Positions 33,799 to 43,771 of a stretch of 64,000 nt of DNA are shown here, piece by piece; position 1 is the stretch's first letter, and every line of letters starts with the position of its first letter. Below the pieces are notes generated by a model that worked only from the letters and a program-made list of their open reading frames with translations, was not told the DNA's origin and searched no databases. Both the position numbers and the translations under genes were made by a program. This DNA is from Bog-473 sp963744225. GTDB lineage: Bacteria > Actinomycetota > Acidimicrobiia > Acidimicrobiales > RAAP-2. Location of the stretch: NCBI GenBank assembly GCA_963744225.1, contig CAVUSV010000004.1, forward strand, positions 372,001 through 436,000, in the 5' to 3' direction.

Positions 33799-34096
33799 GA
33801 TGCCCCCGTGGATTTTCTTTGCATGCCTATGTCAAAAAGGCATTCTGCGACGCCAGTGGAACGGGCGCCACGAACAAGGGGCCCTAAAGTACCTCTAAGT
33901 GCAGTGTCTGCAGGAATGTCACATGGTTGTGGGCTGGGTAGACGCTTTTCCGCCCCGAGTCAGCACCAGCCACAAGGCGAGAGGCAAGGACCAATTCCTC
34001 TGGTCGGGCCATTGCGCTTGCGCCTTAGAGTGAAGGTGTGGTTGCCAGCCGAGTTTCGGCGAGGCGATATCTGATGACCAAGAAGGGTGATCCACC

Positions 34097-34321
34097 ATGG
34101 CAGGAAAGACCGAACAGGTTAAGGGCCAGGCCAAAGAGGCAGTCGGAAACCTGACAGACAACAAGGACCTTCAAGCCGAAGGTAAGGCCGATCGTCAAGC
34201 CGGAGAGGCCAAAGAGAAGGTTGGTCAGGCAAAGGACAAGGTCGAAGATGTAATCGAGAAGGTCGAGCACAAAGCTGGAGAAGTGATCGACAGGACCAAG
34301 GACACTGCGCATCGGGACTAA
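34097..34321 (+). CDS. CsbD-family stress protein
   Basis: This 74-residue highly charged protein has repeated KxGxAKxKV-like units (GKTEQVKGQAKEAVGNLTDN, GEAKEKVGQAKDKVEDVIEK). CsbD proteins are general-stress induced and largely disordered. ATG 34097 is preceded by GGTGATCC. It lies near the PRC-barrel operon, which fits a stress-response cargo block. Confidence 0.85.
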   Translation: MAGKTEQVKGQAKEAVGNLTDNKDLQAEGKADRQAGEAKEKVGQAKDKVEDVIEKVEHKAGEVIDRTKDTAHRD

Positions 34322-34872
34322 CCCCCGTGACTCAAGGGCGCCGAGCGGTAACGCCGCCTGGTGCCACCGACCCGGTGAACTCAGTCCGTTCGTCCCTCAC
34401 GTTGCTACTCGTCGCCCGTATCTGGCGAGTTCAATCGAACGTCTCTTTGCTCGTCCTAAACGTCCAGCATGAACTCCAGTCTCAGAAACCGGATCCTCAT
34501 ATGTGCGTCGGTCCACCCAGCTTCATAGAGGTCGGCGACTACGTCGTACCGTGCTCCGGTCACGTCACAAGCGGACGACCGAGCCCGTCTACGACATCGA
34601 GCACGATCATCAATCCGCGTCGTCCACGGTGCAACGGGTATCCCCATGGTGCCTGCTTGAGACTTGAGCTAGATGCTGCGCTGGATTCGTAGCATCTAGA
34701 GGTCCTTGCGGGACTGACTCAAAAGTGCCTGCCGCTGGCACCAGCCAGTTGGCCTATTTACGAGAAGTCTCCCGCTCGGACTTCGCCACGGAGTGGCTCA
34801 AAAGAGGATCGAGCACGAACAGTCCACAAGCAGGAGTGCCCCCGTGGTTTCCACCGAGCCAAGGAGGCATGC
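34322..34872 (+). other. Non-coding stretch before the IS110 transposase
   Basis: No convincing gene is seen in these 551 bases. A degenerate array motif (GTGCAACGGGTATCCCCATG, then GTGCC) lies at 34628-34654. The last about 150 bases belong to the left end of the IS110 element and, by analogy with the family, may encode its guide (bridge) RNA. Confidence 0.4.
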
Positions 34873-35891
34873 ATGAACGTGATGATCGGGATCGATCCGC
34901 ACAAGGCGTCGCACACTGCAATCGCCATCGGACGGGACGAGGACGAAGTCGCAAGTGTCAAGGTCCGGGCGACGAGCCACCAGGTCGACGAGCTCTTGTG
35001 CTGGGCCGATGTGTTCGAGAAGCGCACCTGGGCCATCGAGTCAGTGGGCGGAATGGGTTACCTGCTGGCGCAGCAGCTGGTGGCCCGAGGCGAAGACGTC
35101 CTCGATGTGCCGGCCACCTTGGCCTCGCGCGTGCGGGTGTTGGCCACTGGGCGGTCGAACAAGAACGATCCCAACGACGCCCACTCGATCGCCATCGCGG
35201 CGCTTCGGGCACCGATGCTGCGTCAGGTTGAGCCGGCCGATCACGGCGAGGTCCTCCGGCTCCTCTCCAAGCGGAACTGGGATCTCGGACGTCAGCGAGC
35301 TCGGGTGGTCTGCCGGCTGCACTCGCTCTTCTCTGAGGTCGCTCCAGGCGGAATTGCCAAGGAAATGTACGTATCTGACGCCGAGACTCTGCTCGCCAGA
35401 GTGACCCCAAAGTCGCCGGCCCAACAGATGCGCGTCGACGTGATCCTCGAGCTCCTCGACGACGTGCGTCGCCTCGACGCCCAGACCAAGGAGTCGCATC
35501 GGCGGATCCGCCTGGCGGTGAAGGCATCTGGGACGTCGGTGACCGAGGTCTATGGAATCGGGCCCGTCCATGCCGCGTCGCTGATCGGATACTCGGGCGA
35601 TATCCGTCGCTTCGCCAACCGCGACGCCTACGCGTCATATAACGGCACGGCCCCGATCGAGTTCTCCTCTGGTGGGCGGACCGTGCACCGGCTCTCCATG
35701 CGAGGGAGTCGCCGGCTCAACAACACGTTGCACATGGCCGCGGTGACACAGATCCGCAACCCGGCACCGAGGGTCGCATCTACTTCGAGCGCAAGGTGGC
35801 CGAGGGCAAGACCAAGAAGGAAGCGCTGCGGTCCCTCAAGCGCCAGGTCTCCAACGCCGTGTATCGCCAGCTCGTCCTCGACGCTCGATAA
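34873..35891 (+). mobile_element. IS110-family transposase, apparent frameshift near the end
   Basis: The protein begins MNVMIGIDPHKASHTAIAIG, with the first acidic residue of the DEDD RuvC-like site, and SNKNDPNDAHSIAIAALRAP in the N-terminal domain. The C-terminal transposase_20 region has VTEVYGIGPVHAASLIGYSG, ASYNGTAPIEFSSGGRTVHR and RRLNNTLHMAAVTQIRN. A base is missing near 35767; with it the protein ends GRIYFERKVAEGKTKKEALR then LVLDAR at TAA 35889-35891. As written it reads to 35925 with a false tail. IS110 elements lack long terminal inverted repeats; exact ends were not found. Confidence 0.88.
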
Positions 35892-36306
35892 GGGGCCCGG
35901 GAGGACAGAAGGGAACGACTCATAGCCGCGTGGTCGGCTCTACACCCTGACGGCCGGCTCTTAGGCGAAGTCACCCCCGGACCCATTCGAAGCCTACGCA
36001 CCTGTGCCGTCACGTGACGGGTTGACTCGTCGCGCTCTGACTGGGCCGAAATAGGTGTCTTGACTCAAAGAGGATTCGGTATGGGGCAGGCAACAAACGC
36101 GAGCGACGAGGTGAGCGCGCCGTCTCCAGCGGATGTTGGCAATCCAAATTGGCAATCGAATGTGGGCTACCGAAGAGACGGGCACGAACGCCCTGGACTG
36201 GATGCCCTGCTCAGGAGCATTACGTACGATCGGTTGGACGCTCTGGACAATCCGAATGGGCCTCCGGAGCCGGTGGCGCAGGTTCGAGTCCTGCCGGAGG
36301 CGCCGC
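35892..36306 (+). other. Non-coding stretch after IS110 with a tRNA-like T-arm
   Basis: No gene is supported here. At 36278-36294 a perfect T-arm-like hairpin (GCAGG-TTCGAGT-CCTGC) is followed by CGGAGGC, like the 3' end of a tRNA. The upstream part does not fold as a full tRNA. Confidence 0.35.
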
Positions 36307-37740
36307 TCAGGTCCCGGCGACCGCGAAGAGTTGCCAGCTCCCAGGGACGCCCTTGAGATCGTGCAGCCCACGGTCAGAGAAGGTGATGCCAGAACCGGCC
36401 ACGAGATCGGTGACCGTCTTTGTGACCAGAACCTCGTCCGGTTCGGCCAGCGCTTCCACGCGGGCGGCGATGTGCACCCCGATGCCACCGATGTCGTCGG
36501 CCCGCAACTCGATCTCGCCGGTGTGCAGACCGGCCCTGATGCGGACCTGCTCGCCACGAAGGGCCGACTGCAGTCCGGCCGCACAACGAACGGCCCGGGC
36601 CGGACCGTCGAAGGTCGCCAGGGCACCATCGCCCGTGGACTTCACGATGCGACCTCGGAAGCGGTCGACCTCTCGCCGGGTGAGCGTGTCGTGGTGGTCC
36701 AGCACCCTCCGCCAGGCGGCATCTCCGAGACGGGTCGCCGCCTCTGTGGAGCCCACGATGTCGGTGAACAGTACGGTGGCTAGGACGCGGTCCAGCTCGT
36801 GGACGGAACGGCGGCCGGTGAGGAATTCCTCCACTTCGTCCAGCAGCCCACTCGTGTCCCCGATGAAGAAGAAGTGGTCCCCGCCGGAGAGCTCGACGAA
36901 ACGGGCACCCTCGATGTGCTCGCTCAGGTAGCGGCCGTTGCCCACTCGGATCGGGATGTCCTCTGAACGGTGCAGCACGAGAGTGGGGACCCGGATGCTG
37001 GGCAGGACGTCGCGCACGTCGGTGTCGGCGTTCATGTGCATGAGCGAGCGGTATGCCCCCGGGCTGGTGGCGCGGCGTTCGAACGCAGCCCACCGGCGCC
37101 GGAACTCGGCATCTTGCGCACGTGAAGGCGCGAAGAAGTCAACCGTGTCGTCGCCTCCCCAGGCAGTGATCTTGGTATCGACGAATTGCTCGAACACATC
37201 GGAGGGATATCCCCAGGGATAGCCCTCCGCCTCGGTCATGCGGGCGAAGGTCCCGTAGAGGACGAGTGCGGAGACGCGTTCCGGATACGTGGCTGCGAAG
37301 ACCATCGCCATCGGTCCTCCCTCCGAGATCCCGAGCAGCGCCGCACGCTCGGAGCCAGCTGCGTCCATCACCGCCCGGACGTCCTGCATGCGATCCTCGA
37401 TGGTCGGTGCGCCCTGCACCGGGTCGGAAAGGCCCAGGCCTCGCCGGTCGAAGAGAATCAGCCGGCTGAAGGACGAGAGCGCCCGCAGGAAATCCGCGAT
37501 CTCCGGGTCGTCCCATGCGAGCTCGACGTGCGAGACGTACCCCGCGCTCAGAACGAGGTCGAACGGGCCGTCGCCGAGCACCTGGTAGGCGATGTGCACG
37601 CCGTCAGCGGTCTTTGCGTAACGGGTCTCTGGAATGTCGACCACGCCGCAAGTCTCGCGGGATATGCGCATGCCTGCACGCGCGCGACGGACCCACAAAG
37701 CCTGCACGGAAAGGTCGAAGCGGCGGCTGGGCCCAGACAC
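36307..37740 (-). CDS. Alpha/beta hydrolase fused to class III nucleotide cyclase domain
   Basis: The N-terminal alpha/beta hydrolase (about residues 35-300) has RLILFDRRGLGLSDPVQG and the nucleophile elbow LGISEGGPMA. The C-terminal class III cyclase (about 310-475) has VLFTDIVGSTEAATRLGD and IVKSTGDGALATFDGP with both metal Asp residues, then RAGLHTGEIE. This fusion is known from actinobacteria, where the hydrolase part is thought to sense a small molecule. The start is uncertain: ATG-type candidates exist at 37740 and nearer VVDIPETRYAKT (about 37642). Confidence 0.87.
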   Translation of the reverse strand: MSGPSRRFDLSVQALWVRRARAGMRISRETCGVVDIPETRYAKTADGVHIAYQVLGDGPFDLVLSAGYVSHVELAWDDPEIADFLRALSSFSRLILFDRRGLGLSDPVQGAPTIEDRMQDVRAVMDAAGSERAALLGISEGGPMAMVFAATYPERVSALVLYGTFARMTEAEGYPWGYPSDVFEQFVDTKITAWGGDDTVDFFAPSRAQDAEFRRRWAAFERRATSPGAYRSLMHMNADTDVRDVLPSIRVPTLVLHRSEDIPIRVGNGRYLSEHIEGARFVELSGGDHFFFIGDTSGLLDEVEEFLTGRRSVHELDRVLATVLFTDIVGSTEAATRLGDAAWRRVLDHHDTLTRREVDRFRGRIVKSTGDGALATFDGPARAVRCAAGLQSALRGEQVRIRAGLHTGEIELRADDIGGIGVHIAARVEALAEPDEVLVTKTVTDLVAGSGITFSDRGLHDLKGVPGSWQLFAVAGT

Positions 37741-37914
37741 TGCGTTATGGGCAATCCCATCTAACGATCAATGACGGGCACGCGAGCCTCGATCTGGTAA
37801 TCCGGAATGGCAATCGATTGGGTGAGACGCAGACGACGGAAGTGAATCGCTTGGACCGAAGGTCCGGTTCAGACCCACCGGAGCGAACAGGCAAGACGGT
37901 CTGGATAAACCGGA

Positions 37915-37932
37915 CCGGCCTCCGGAGGCCGG
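37915..37932 (-). terminator. Hairpin downstream of the integrase gene
   Basis: CCGGCCTCCGGAGGCCGG is a perfect 18-base palindrome, 15 bases beyond the integrase stop. It has no clear T-run, so termination is plausible but not certain. Confidence 0.45.
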
Positions 37933-37947
37933 TGCTGCGGTACCGAG

Positions 37948-39114
37948 CTACTTGCGGGAACGCTCTTCAGAACTTCGAGTCAATATCGAGCCGATTTTGT
38001 CTGCGGCATCTCGATCCGACTCCTCGACGAAGTGAGCGTAGACACCGAGCGTCGTCGCGGCATTCGCGTGACCCAAACGCCCACTGACGGTACGGACCGG
38101 GACGCCTTCCGACAGCAGACGGGTCGCAGTGAAGTGTCGAAGATCGTGGAGACGGACTGAATCGAGCCCGACCGATCGCCGTATCCGTATGAACTGCTTG
38201 GTCACTTCGTTGGGCACCCAAGGGCGTGCGCCGTCGGGATCTCCGGAGAAGACGTGAGCCGAGTCTGCAAGCCTTGATCCACAAGATTTGGCTCTGCGCT
38301 GACAACGTTCTTTCTGATGTGCGAGGGCTGCGATTGAGCCGGAATCCAAAGCAATCCGACGGGATGAATGCGTCTTCGTATCTTTCTCGATGAGCGTCGC
38401 CCCCTGAGTCTCCACAATTGATCGAGAAATCGTGAGGGCTCCGGCCTTCATATCGAGATCCGACCAGCGAACAGCGCAGAGCTCACCCCGACGCGCTCCC
38501 GTCGTCGCAGCAAGCAGCAAGAAGCAAGCCAAGTCCGGATCTGCATCCTCCGCCTCTGCAATCAGACGGAGAACGCCATCAGGTTGGGGAGGATTCAAAG
38601 CCCGCGTTCGCACGCGAGGGGGTCGTGCCAGTGAGGCCGGATTTGCCGCAATCCAACCCCAGCGCATCGCCTGATTGAGAGCTCTCCGGATGACCGCATG
38701 AGTCTGTCGTACCGTTGCCGGCGAGAGTGGCCCACTTTCCTTGCCGCCTTCGTCGCGTAGCTTCGAATAGAAACGGTCAAGCTGATCAGTCCGCAGTTTG
38801 GCGAGCGAGACACGTCCGATGTCGGGTTCGATGTAGCAGCGGACGATCCGCTCGTAGCCGCGAACCGTCGATGGTGAGAGATCCTCCCGAACAAGATCGA
38901 GCCATCGACGGATCAACTCGCTAAGGGTGGTGTCTTTCGCTGCATGTCCACCGCCTGAGACCTCGGTCACGAACCGAGCCAACGCTTCGTCCGCATCGCG
39001 CTTTCCACCTCGAAACGTGCGGGTCAGGTACTTGGCTCGACCCGTCGTCGGATCGACTCCGACGTATGCACGCAACTCCCAAGAGTTGCCTCTTCGGCGA
39101 ACGTGGCCCTTCAT
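37948..39114 (-). CDS. Tyrosine recombinase / integrase of the island
   Basis: This 388-residue phage-type integrase has an N-terminal arm-binding domain (MKGHVRRRGNSWELRAYVGV), a SAM-like core-binding domain (LSELIRRWLDLVREDLSPST) and a catalytic domain with Arg in TGARRGELCAVRW, Lys in KDTKTHSSRRI, HDLRH, GHANAATT and the nucleophile Tyr in LGVYAHFVEESD. It sits about 120 bases from the tRNA-Lys target and is transcribed away from it. This enzyme most likely inserted the 25-kb island; whether it also acts on the internal palindromes is unknown. Confidence 0.94.
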   Translation of the reverse strand: MKGHVRRRGNSWELRAYVGVDPTTGRAKYLTRTFRGGKRDADEALARFVTEVSGGGHAAKDTTLSELIRRWLDLVREDLSPSTVRGYERIVRCYIEPDIGRVSLAKLRTDQLDRFYSKLRDEGGKESGPLSPATVRQTHAVIRRALNQAMRWGWIAANPASLARPPRVRTRALNPPQPDGVLRLIAEAEDADPDLACFLLLAATTGARRGELCAVRWSDLDMKAGALTISRSIVETQGATLIEKDTKTHSSRRIALDSGSIAALAHQKERCQRRAKSCGSRLADSAHVFSGDPDGARPWVPNEVTKQFIRIRRSVGLDSVRLHDLRHFTATRLLSEGVPVRTVSGRLGHANAATTLGVYAHFVEESDRDAADKIGSILTRSSEERSRK

Positions 39115-39157
39115 GGCTCTCCTGCTCTTGCGCCCAATGGTGGCGCCAGCAAAAAAA

Positions 39158-39175
39158 CAGTAGCATTCAGTAGCA
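39158..39175 (+). repeat. Paired CAGTAGCA repeats, putative integrase arm sites (right end)
   Basis: The octamer occurs at 39158-39165 and 39168-39175, between the integrase start and the tRNA core site, matching the pair at 14132-14150. Confidence 0.55.
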
Positions 39176-39235
39176 ACCCGAAGGATCCGGATCCACTGGA
39201 ATCGCCCGAGAAAGGGGTCTGAACTGGCTCTTTTA

Positions 39236-39311
39236 TGGTGGGCCGCCCGGGTCTCGATCCCGGCACCTTGGGATTAAAAGTCCCCTGCTCTTCCGGATGA
39301 GCTAGCGGCCC
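39236..39311 (-). tRNA. tRNA-Lys (anticodon TTT)
   Basis: On the minus strand it folds as acceptor GGGCCGC/GCGGCCC, D-arm GCTC/GAGC, an anticodon arm with loop CTTTTAA, and T-arm CCGGG/CCCGG. The CCA end is encoded (39236-39238). The outermost anticodon-stem pair is a G-A mismatch. Its 3' half (39238-39282) is the integration core shared with 13985-14029. Confidence 0.93.
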
Positions 39312-39347
39312 GGAACTGCAAGATAACGGACGAGATGGTCACCCAAG

Positions 39348-40217
39348 TTAGGCGATAGCCCCCAGCTTCGGCATCAGAGGCGCCCAGGTATCTTCCAGCC
39401 AGCGTGACGGCTCGGCGCCGGCGGCGCGAACGACGATTGCCCGCACACCGGCCGCGGCAAGGGCTTCGACCTCACGCATGATGGCGTCGCCGGTCACTGC
39501 CTCGTCCGTCATGATCAGCGCCGTCACCTCAATCTCTGCGGGATCGCGGCTGACCTCTTCGCAGTGACGCCTCAGGACCTCCACCTTGTGCGCGACAGTC
39601 GCTGAGTCCCCGATGAAATTGCAAGCATCGGCATAGGTCGCAACGATCCGCAGGGTTTTGCGCTCACCTCCACCGCCGATGAGGACCAGCGGCCTGGGCG
39701 CGCTGACCGGCCGCGGTGAGCACAGGGTCTCGGCCAGCTGGTAGTGCCGCCCTTCGTAGGGTCCGTTGTTGTCGCTCCACATCTGGAAGCAGATCTGAAG
39801 CGTTTCCTCTAGCCGTTCGTATCGCTCCTTCAGGGGCGGAAAGGGGACCCCGAGCCCTCGATGCTCGCGCTCGTACCACGCTGCCCCCAACCCAAGTTCC
39901 GCTCGACCGCCCGAGAGCACGTCGAGCGTGGTCACGGTCTTCGCCAGCAATCCTGGGTGGCGGTAGGTGACGCCGCCCACGAGTTGCCGAAAGCGCAGAC
40001 GCTCCGTCTTCGCGGCCGCAAAGGACAGGGCGGTGTAACCCTCGAGCATGGGCTCCTCGGCGGGCCACATCATCTCCATCTGAAACCAGTGGTCCATGAC
40101 CGAGAGGGTTCGGACCCCGATTGCCTCGGCGGTCTGGGCCAACGTCCCGAAGGTCGGGCCAATGGCCTCGGGACCACCCGGCCAGGTGAAGCGAGGCACA
40201 TGGACGTCGAGCTGCAT
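39348..40217 (-). CDS. LLM-class F420-dependent oxidoreductase
   Basis: This 289-residue TIM-barrel flavin/F420 enzyme reads RTLSVMDHWFQMEMMWPAEE, RFRQLVGGVTYRHPGLLAKT and ELGLGAAWYEREHRGLGVPF, with the IGGGGERKTL loop. The family includes F420-dependent dehydrogenases and monooxygenases. Two relatives occur at 56426 and 62638. The substrate is unknown. It is the first gene outside the island, on the chromosomal side of the tRNA. Confidence 0.9.
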   Translation of the reverse strand: MQLDVHVPRFTWPGGPEAIGPTFGTLAQTAEAIGVRTLSVMDHWFQMEMMWPAEEPMLEGYTALSFAAAKTERLRFRQLVGGVTYRHPGLLAKTVTTLDVLSGGRAELGLGAAWYEREHRGLGVPFPPLKERYERLEETLQICFQMWSDNNGPYEGRHYQLAETLCSPRPVSAPRPLVLIGGGGERKTLRIVATYADACNFIGDSATVAHKVEVLRRHCEEVSRDPAEIEVTALIMTDEAVTGDAIMREVEALAAAGVRAIVVRAAGAEPSRWLEDTWAPLMPKLGAIA

Positions 40218-40372
40218 GTTGTCCTCCTATCGTTCGCGTCGAGGGTACCTCTCCTCGTGCTTGTCGGAACCGGCTGGTGCTCGAGCCACCACGAACGCTT
40301 CCGCGGGCACGAACGACATCGGGGGCCGATCACGACCCGACTGTTGGCAGTCGATCGCCGTAGGCTGCCGCC

Positions 40373-41155
40373 ATGCACCCGGGGACCCGCTGGCTGGCCA
40401 GGACGGCGCTTGTTTCGGGCATCGCCGCGCCACTCATGCTCGGCCTTGTGGGCGACAACGCCTCGGCCCAGGGCGCCACGACGACCACGACCGCACCCGT
40501 GACGACGACCACCGCGCCGGTCACGACGACAACGCTTCCCGCTACGACCACCACCACCACGACGGCACCGGTCACCACGACGACACTTCCCGCCACGACC
40601 ACGACCCGCGCTCGTCCGACGACGACCACGTCGCACCCCACCACGACGACGACCACAAAGGCGGCGGCGGCGTCATCGAGCTCGAAGGCGTGGGGCTGGG
40701 TCCTTCTGGCCGTGGCCATCGCCCTGGCGGCTATCCTCGTGGCCTTCCTGATCGCACGCAACAAGCGGCAAGGACGGGTGGCCGAATGGCAGCGGTTGGT
40801 CGCGCCCGCGGTGACCGCTGCGGAGCTCGCACGGGAGCTCTTGCTGTCCCTCACCCCCACGGACGACCCTCAGCGCCGGGCCGACGTCGGCGTGCAGGTC
40901 CAGGAGGCGGCGGCGGCTCTCGAGCGTGCGGCGACGTCCGCTCCCGACGACACGAGCCGTGCCCTCGGCAATCGCGCCGCGGCGAGCCTGCGCGGCCTCG
41001 CGTTCGCCGTGGAGGCGGACTACCTCTTACGTTCGGGTGGTGCGCATCCCACGGCGGAACAACTGGCCGCCGCCGATGCCGCCCGCCGAAACCGGTCCGC
41101 GGAACTGGACATTGCGCTGCGGGACCTGAAGGCGGCGATCGCCCCCAAGCCGTAA
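40373..41155 (+). CDS. Thr-rich membrane-anchored protein
   Basis: This 260-residue protein has a signal peptide (ALVSGIAAPLMLGLVGDNAS), a Thr/Pro low-complexity stalk (repeats of TTTT, TAPVTTTT, TLPATTTT), then one membrane helix (WGWVLLAVAIALAAILVAFL) and a helical domain of about 130 residues (TAAELARELLLSLTPTDDPQ, LRGLAFAVEADYLLRSGGA). The Thr stalk probably lies outside the cell and the helical domain inside. No family is recognised. Confidence 0.75.
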   Translation: MHPGTRWLARTALVSGIAAPLMLGLVGDNASAQGATTTTTAPVTTTTAPVTTTTLPATTTTTTTAPVTTTTLPATTTTRARPTTTTSHPTTTTTTKAAAASSSSKAWGWVLLAVAIALAAILVAFLIARNKRQGRVAEWQRLVAPAVTAAELARELLLSLTPTDDPQRRADVGVQVQEAAAALERAATSAPDDTSRALGNRAAASLRGLAFAVEADYLLRSGGAHPTAEQLAAADAARRNRSAELDIALRDLKAAIAPKP

Positions 41156-41189
41156 CTCGGGTCTGTCGCCGTGCCTGAACGGAGCCGTC

Positions 41190-43771
41190 TCACTCCTCCC
41201 GCAACATGAATGCCGTTGGCGTCTGCGCCGCGGTGCGGGCAGGTATGGCCGCGACGACATTGGCGAGCACGAGCGTGCTCAAGGCAACGACGAACAGTCG
41301 AGGCCACCGGCACCGTGGGGTAGGGCACCGCGTAGATCTGATCGGCGAAGAGATTCCACAGCCAGCGGCCGGCGACGATCCCGAGCGGGATGCCGACGAC
41401 GATCCCGACGACGGCAGCGACGGTCGCCTGCCATGCCACGACGGCCGCCAGCTGCCGCCGCACGAAGCCGATGGTCTTCAGCAGGGCGAGGTCGCGGCGA
41501 CGCTGCCGCACCGAGGCGATGAGGGTGAGCGCCAGTGCCACGATGGCGCCCAGCACCAAGCCCGACACCAAGAGCGTGGGGGTGCGGCCGATGGTCTTGT
41601 AGTTCACGATCTCGGCTGGGCGCTCGACGCCCTGCACGACAATTGCATTCTCCGCCGTGCCGCCGGGCAACGCAGCGAAGGCTCGGTTCGAGGCCTCGGC
41701 GATGCGTTGCAGGCTGGCGAGGGCGGCATCGGCGGGTGCATCCCGTCGGAACCGAACGAGCGCGAGACTCGGTCCGCTGAGCGCGGGTGTGGGACCACTG
41801 TTGATCGCCGCCGCGAACTCCTTGGGCAGCATCTGGAACGCCAGCAAGGCGCCAGTCCCCATGGACGTGTGGTCGGAGACAGTGCTGGCGAAGCCAATGG
41901 CAGGGAAGGTCGCCGTGCCGACGATCGAGAGCCGGGTGGGCGGCAGGTAGAGCGGGGCGTCCGCCGGCGCTCCGAAGGAGACGGTCACGGAATCACCGAG
42001 ATGCTTGCGCAGCTGTGCCAGCGTCGCCGCTCCGAGCACGACCTGATGCGCGCCGTTGACCGCATGGCCCGTCAGGATCGGGGGCGTCACGGCGGCAGCC
42101 ACATTGGTCATAAGAAACGGCACCCCGACGCCGTCAATCTCGATCTCGTCGTACCCGGCACCAGCGTAAGCAGCCACGAACTTGTCGTGTTTCAGCATCG
42201 AAAAGGCCACGGGTGGGACAACGGAAGCGCCTGCTCCTACGGGGTTGAGGGCGTAGGTCCAATTCCACCCGTACAAGGGAGGGTTGGAGACCAAAGTGTG
42301 CAGGCTGTTGCCGAAGGTCAACGTGGTCACGACGAGCGCCACCGCGAGAGGGACCCCAGCAGCGCCGAGCGAACGGGCACCGCGCTCCGACCCTGTCCCG
42401 GCTCCAGGGCCATCCGCACCCCGACGACGCCCGGGGCGGACAGCCCGGCGCGTGCCAGTGCGGTCACGACCCGAGCTCCCGACGTCGACCGGACTCGGTT
42501 CCGCAGAGCGACGCGATGCGGTGCCGACAAGTACGAAAGCAGCAGAGCGACCACGGTCAGGAGCACCGCAAGGATCAAGACGCCGACACCCAGAACCGTC
42601 CAATCGAAAGACACTCCCTTGGAGGGGACAACCGGACGAACCGGTCCGAGTGGTGCCAGCGGAGACAACGCGACGGCAACAATGGATGCCAGCAGCGACC
42701 CCATAAGGATCGCCCCTTCCAGACCGATGAGACCGTCAAGAAGGGTGTCCACCGGGCCCGCGCCCAGAGCCCGGAGAACCCGAAGGTCATCGGAGTCAGC
42801 GCGGAGCCGGCGGGCGATCACCTGGGTGGCAATGAGAATCGCCGCCAAGAGGGCGACGCCGCCGAACACGCCGAGTGCGATGGAGATCGGCTTCAGCGAA
42901 CGATCCGCTTTCGCCGCGACCGGTGCCAATGCATGCTCCGAGAACTGGACGCCGGGCGGGATCAAGCGGGCAACCTCGCGCTGCACCGCTGGTACGGTGC
43001 TCGCCCCGCCTGTCGTCTGGATGCCGAAGATGAGCGCGCCCGGGAACTGTTGACCGGTGCGTGCCAATACCTCCCGACCGAACGCGGGCGTCAGGGGGAT
43101 GAACGTCGGGAAGATATCAACGTCGTCCTGCACGATCTGCGAGTTCAGTGAGGCCAACCCCACCAACGTCATGTTGGCGCGCAGGGCGGGGCGTACGGCG
43201 TTTGTCCCGAAGCCAGGCAGTGTCTGTTGGGCCTGCGAGTAGAAGCCGAACGGGATGACTTGGCCCACATGGAACCCCATGAGCTTGGCCACCACCGGGG
43301 CCATCATGATCTCGTCGGGACGGTTCGGCGATGCCATGCGGCCTTGGGTCACCGCAACGCGGTCCTGTCTGAATAGGAAACCGTTGATACTGGCAATCGG
43401 ATACGCGTCGCCCGTGATTCTGAACCGCGGCGTTCCGTTGGCGCTCAGCGGGGCACCATTCAGTTCGATCGCCGGCGAGACGTGACGGACGTAGCGAAGA
43501 CCGGCGATCGCATTGGTCAGGGACGGGTCGTAGTTGGGGTTCGCCGAGCCGCCGCCTGCCCACCGTAAATCGAAACCACGAGGTCCGATGGATTGGTGCC
43601 GGCCAGGAAGGTCGAGAACGACGATTGCGTACGCCGTGCCGCGGCCAGGCTGCCGAGACCGAGGCCGCCAAGGAGCCCCACCAACACGATCAGGGAGAGG
43701 TAGCCCGCCCAGCGGCGCGGCAACGTGGCCCGGAAGCGGTACCCGGCGACGCCGATCCCCTGTTCGCTCAC
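41190..43771 (-). CDS. FtsX/MacB-type ABC transporter permease (copy 1), three apparent frameshifts
   Basis: GTG 43771 begins MSEQGIGVAGYRFRATLPRR, then the first membrane helix. The frame changes near 43555, 42355 and 41298, and the natural end is LANVVAAIPARTAAQTPTAF followed by MLREE at 41190. About 860 residues. It has the FtsX layout of large periplasmic-type domains and two 4-helix membrane blocks (ALTLIASVRQRRRDLALLKT in the last). It is related to copy 2 at 52789-55289 (shared YGWNWTY and GRSAVPVRSA). The likely partner ATPase is at 47256. Confidence 0.75.

Noticed and set aside
41206..43053. 615-codon plus-strand frame opposite permease copy 1
   Set aside because: Antisense shadow; the minus strand encodes a recognisable FtsX-type permease over the same bases.
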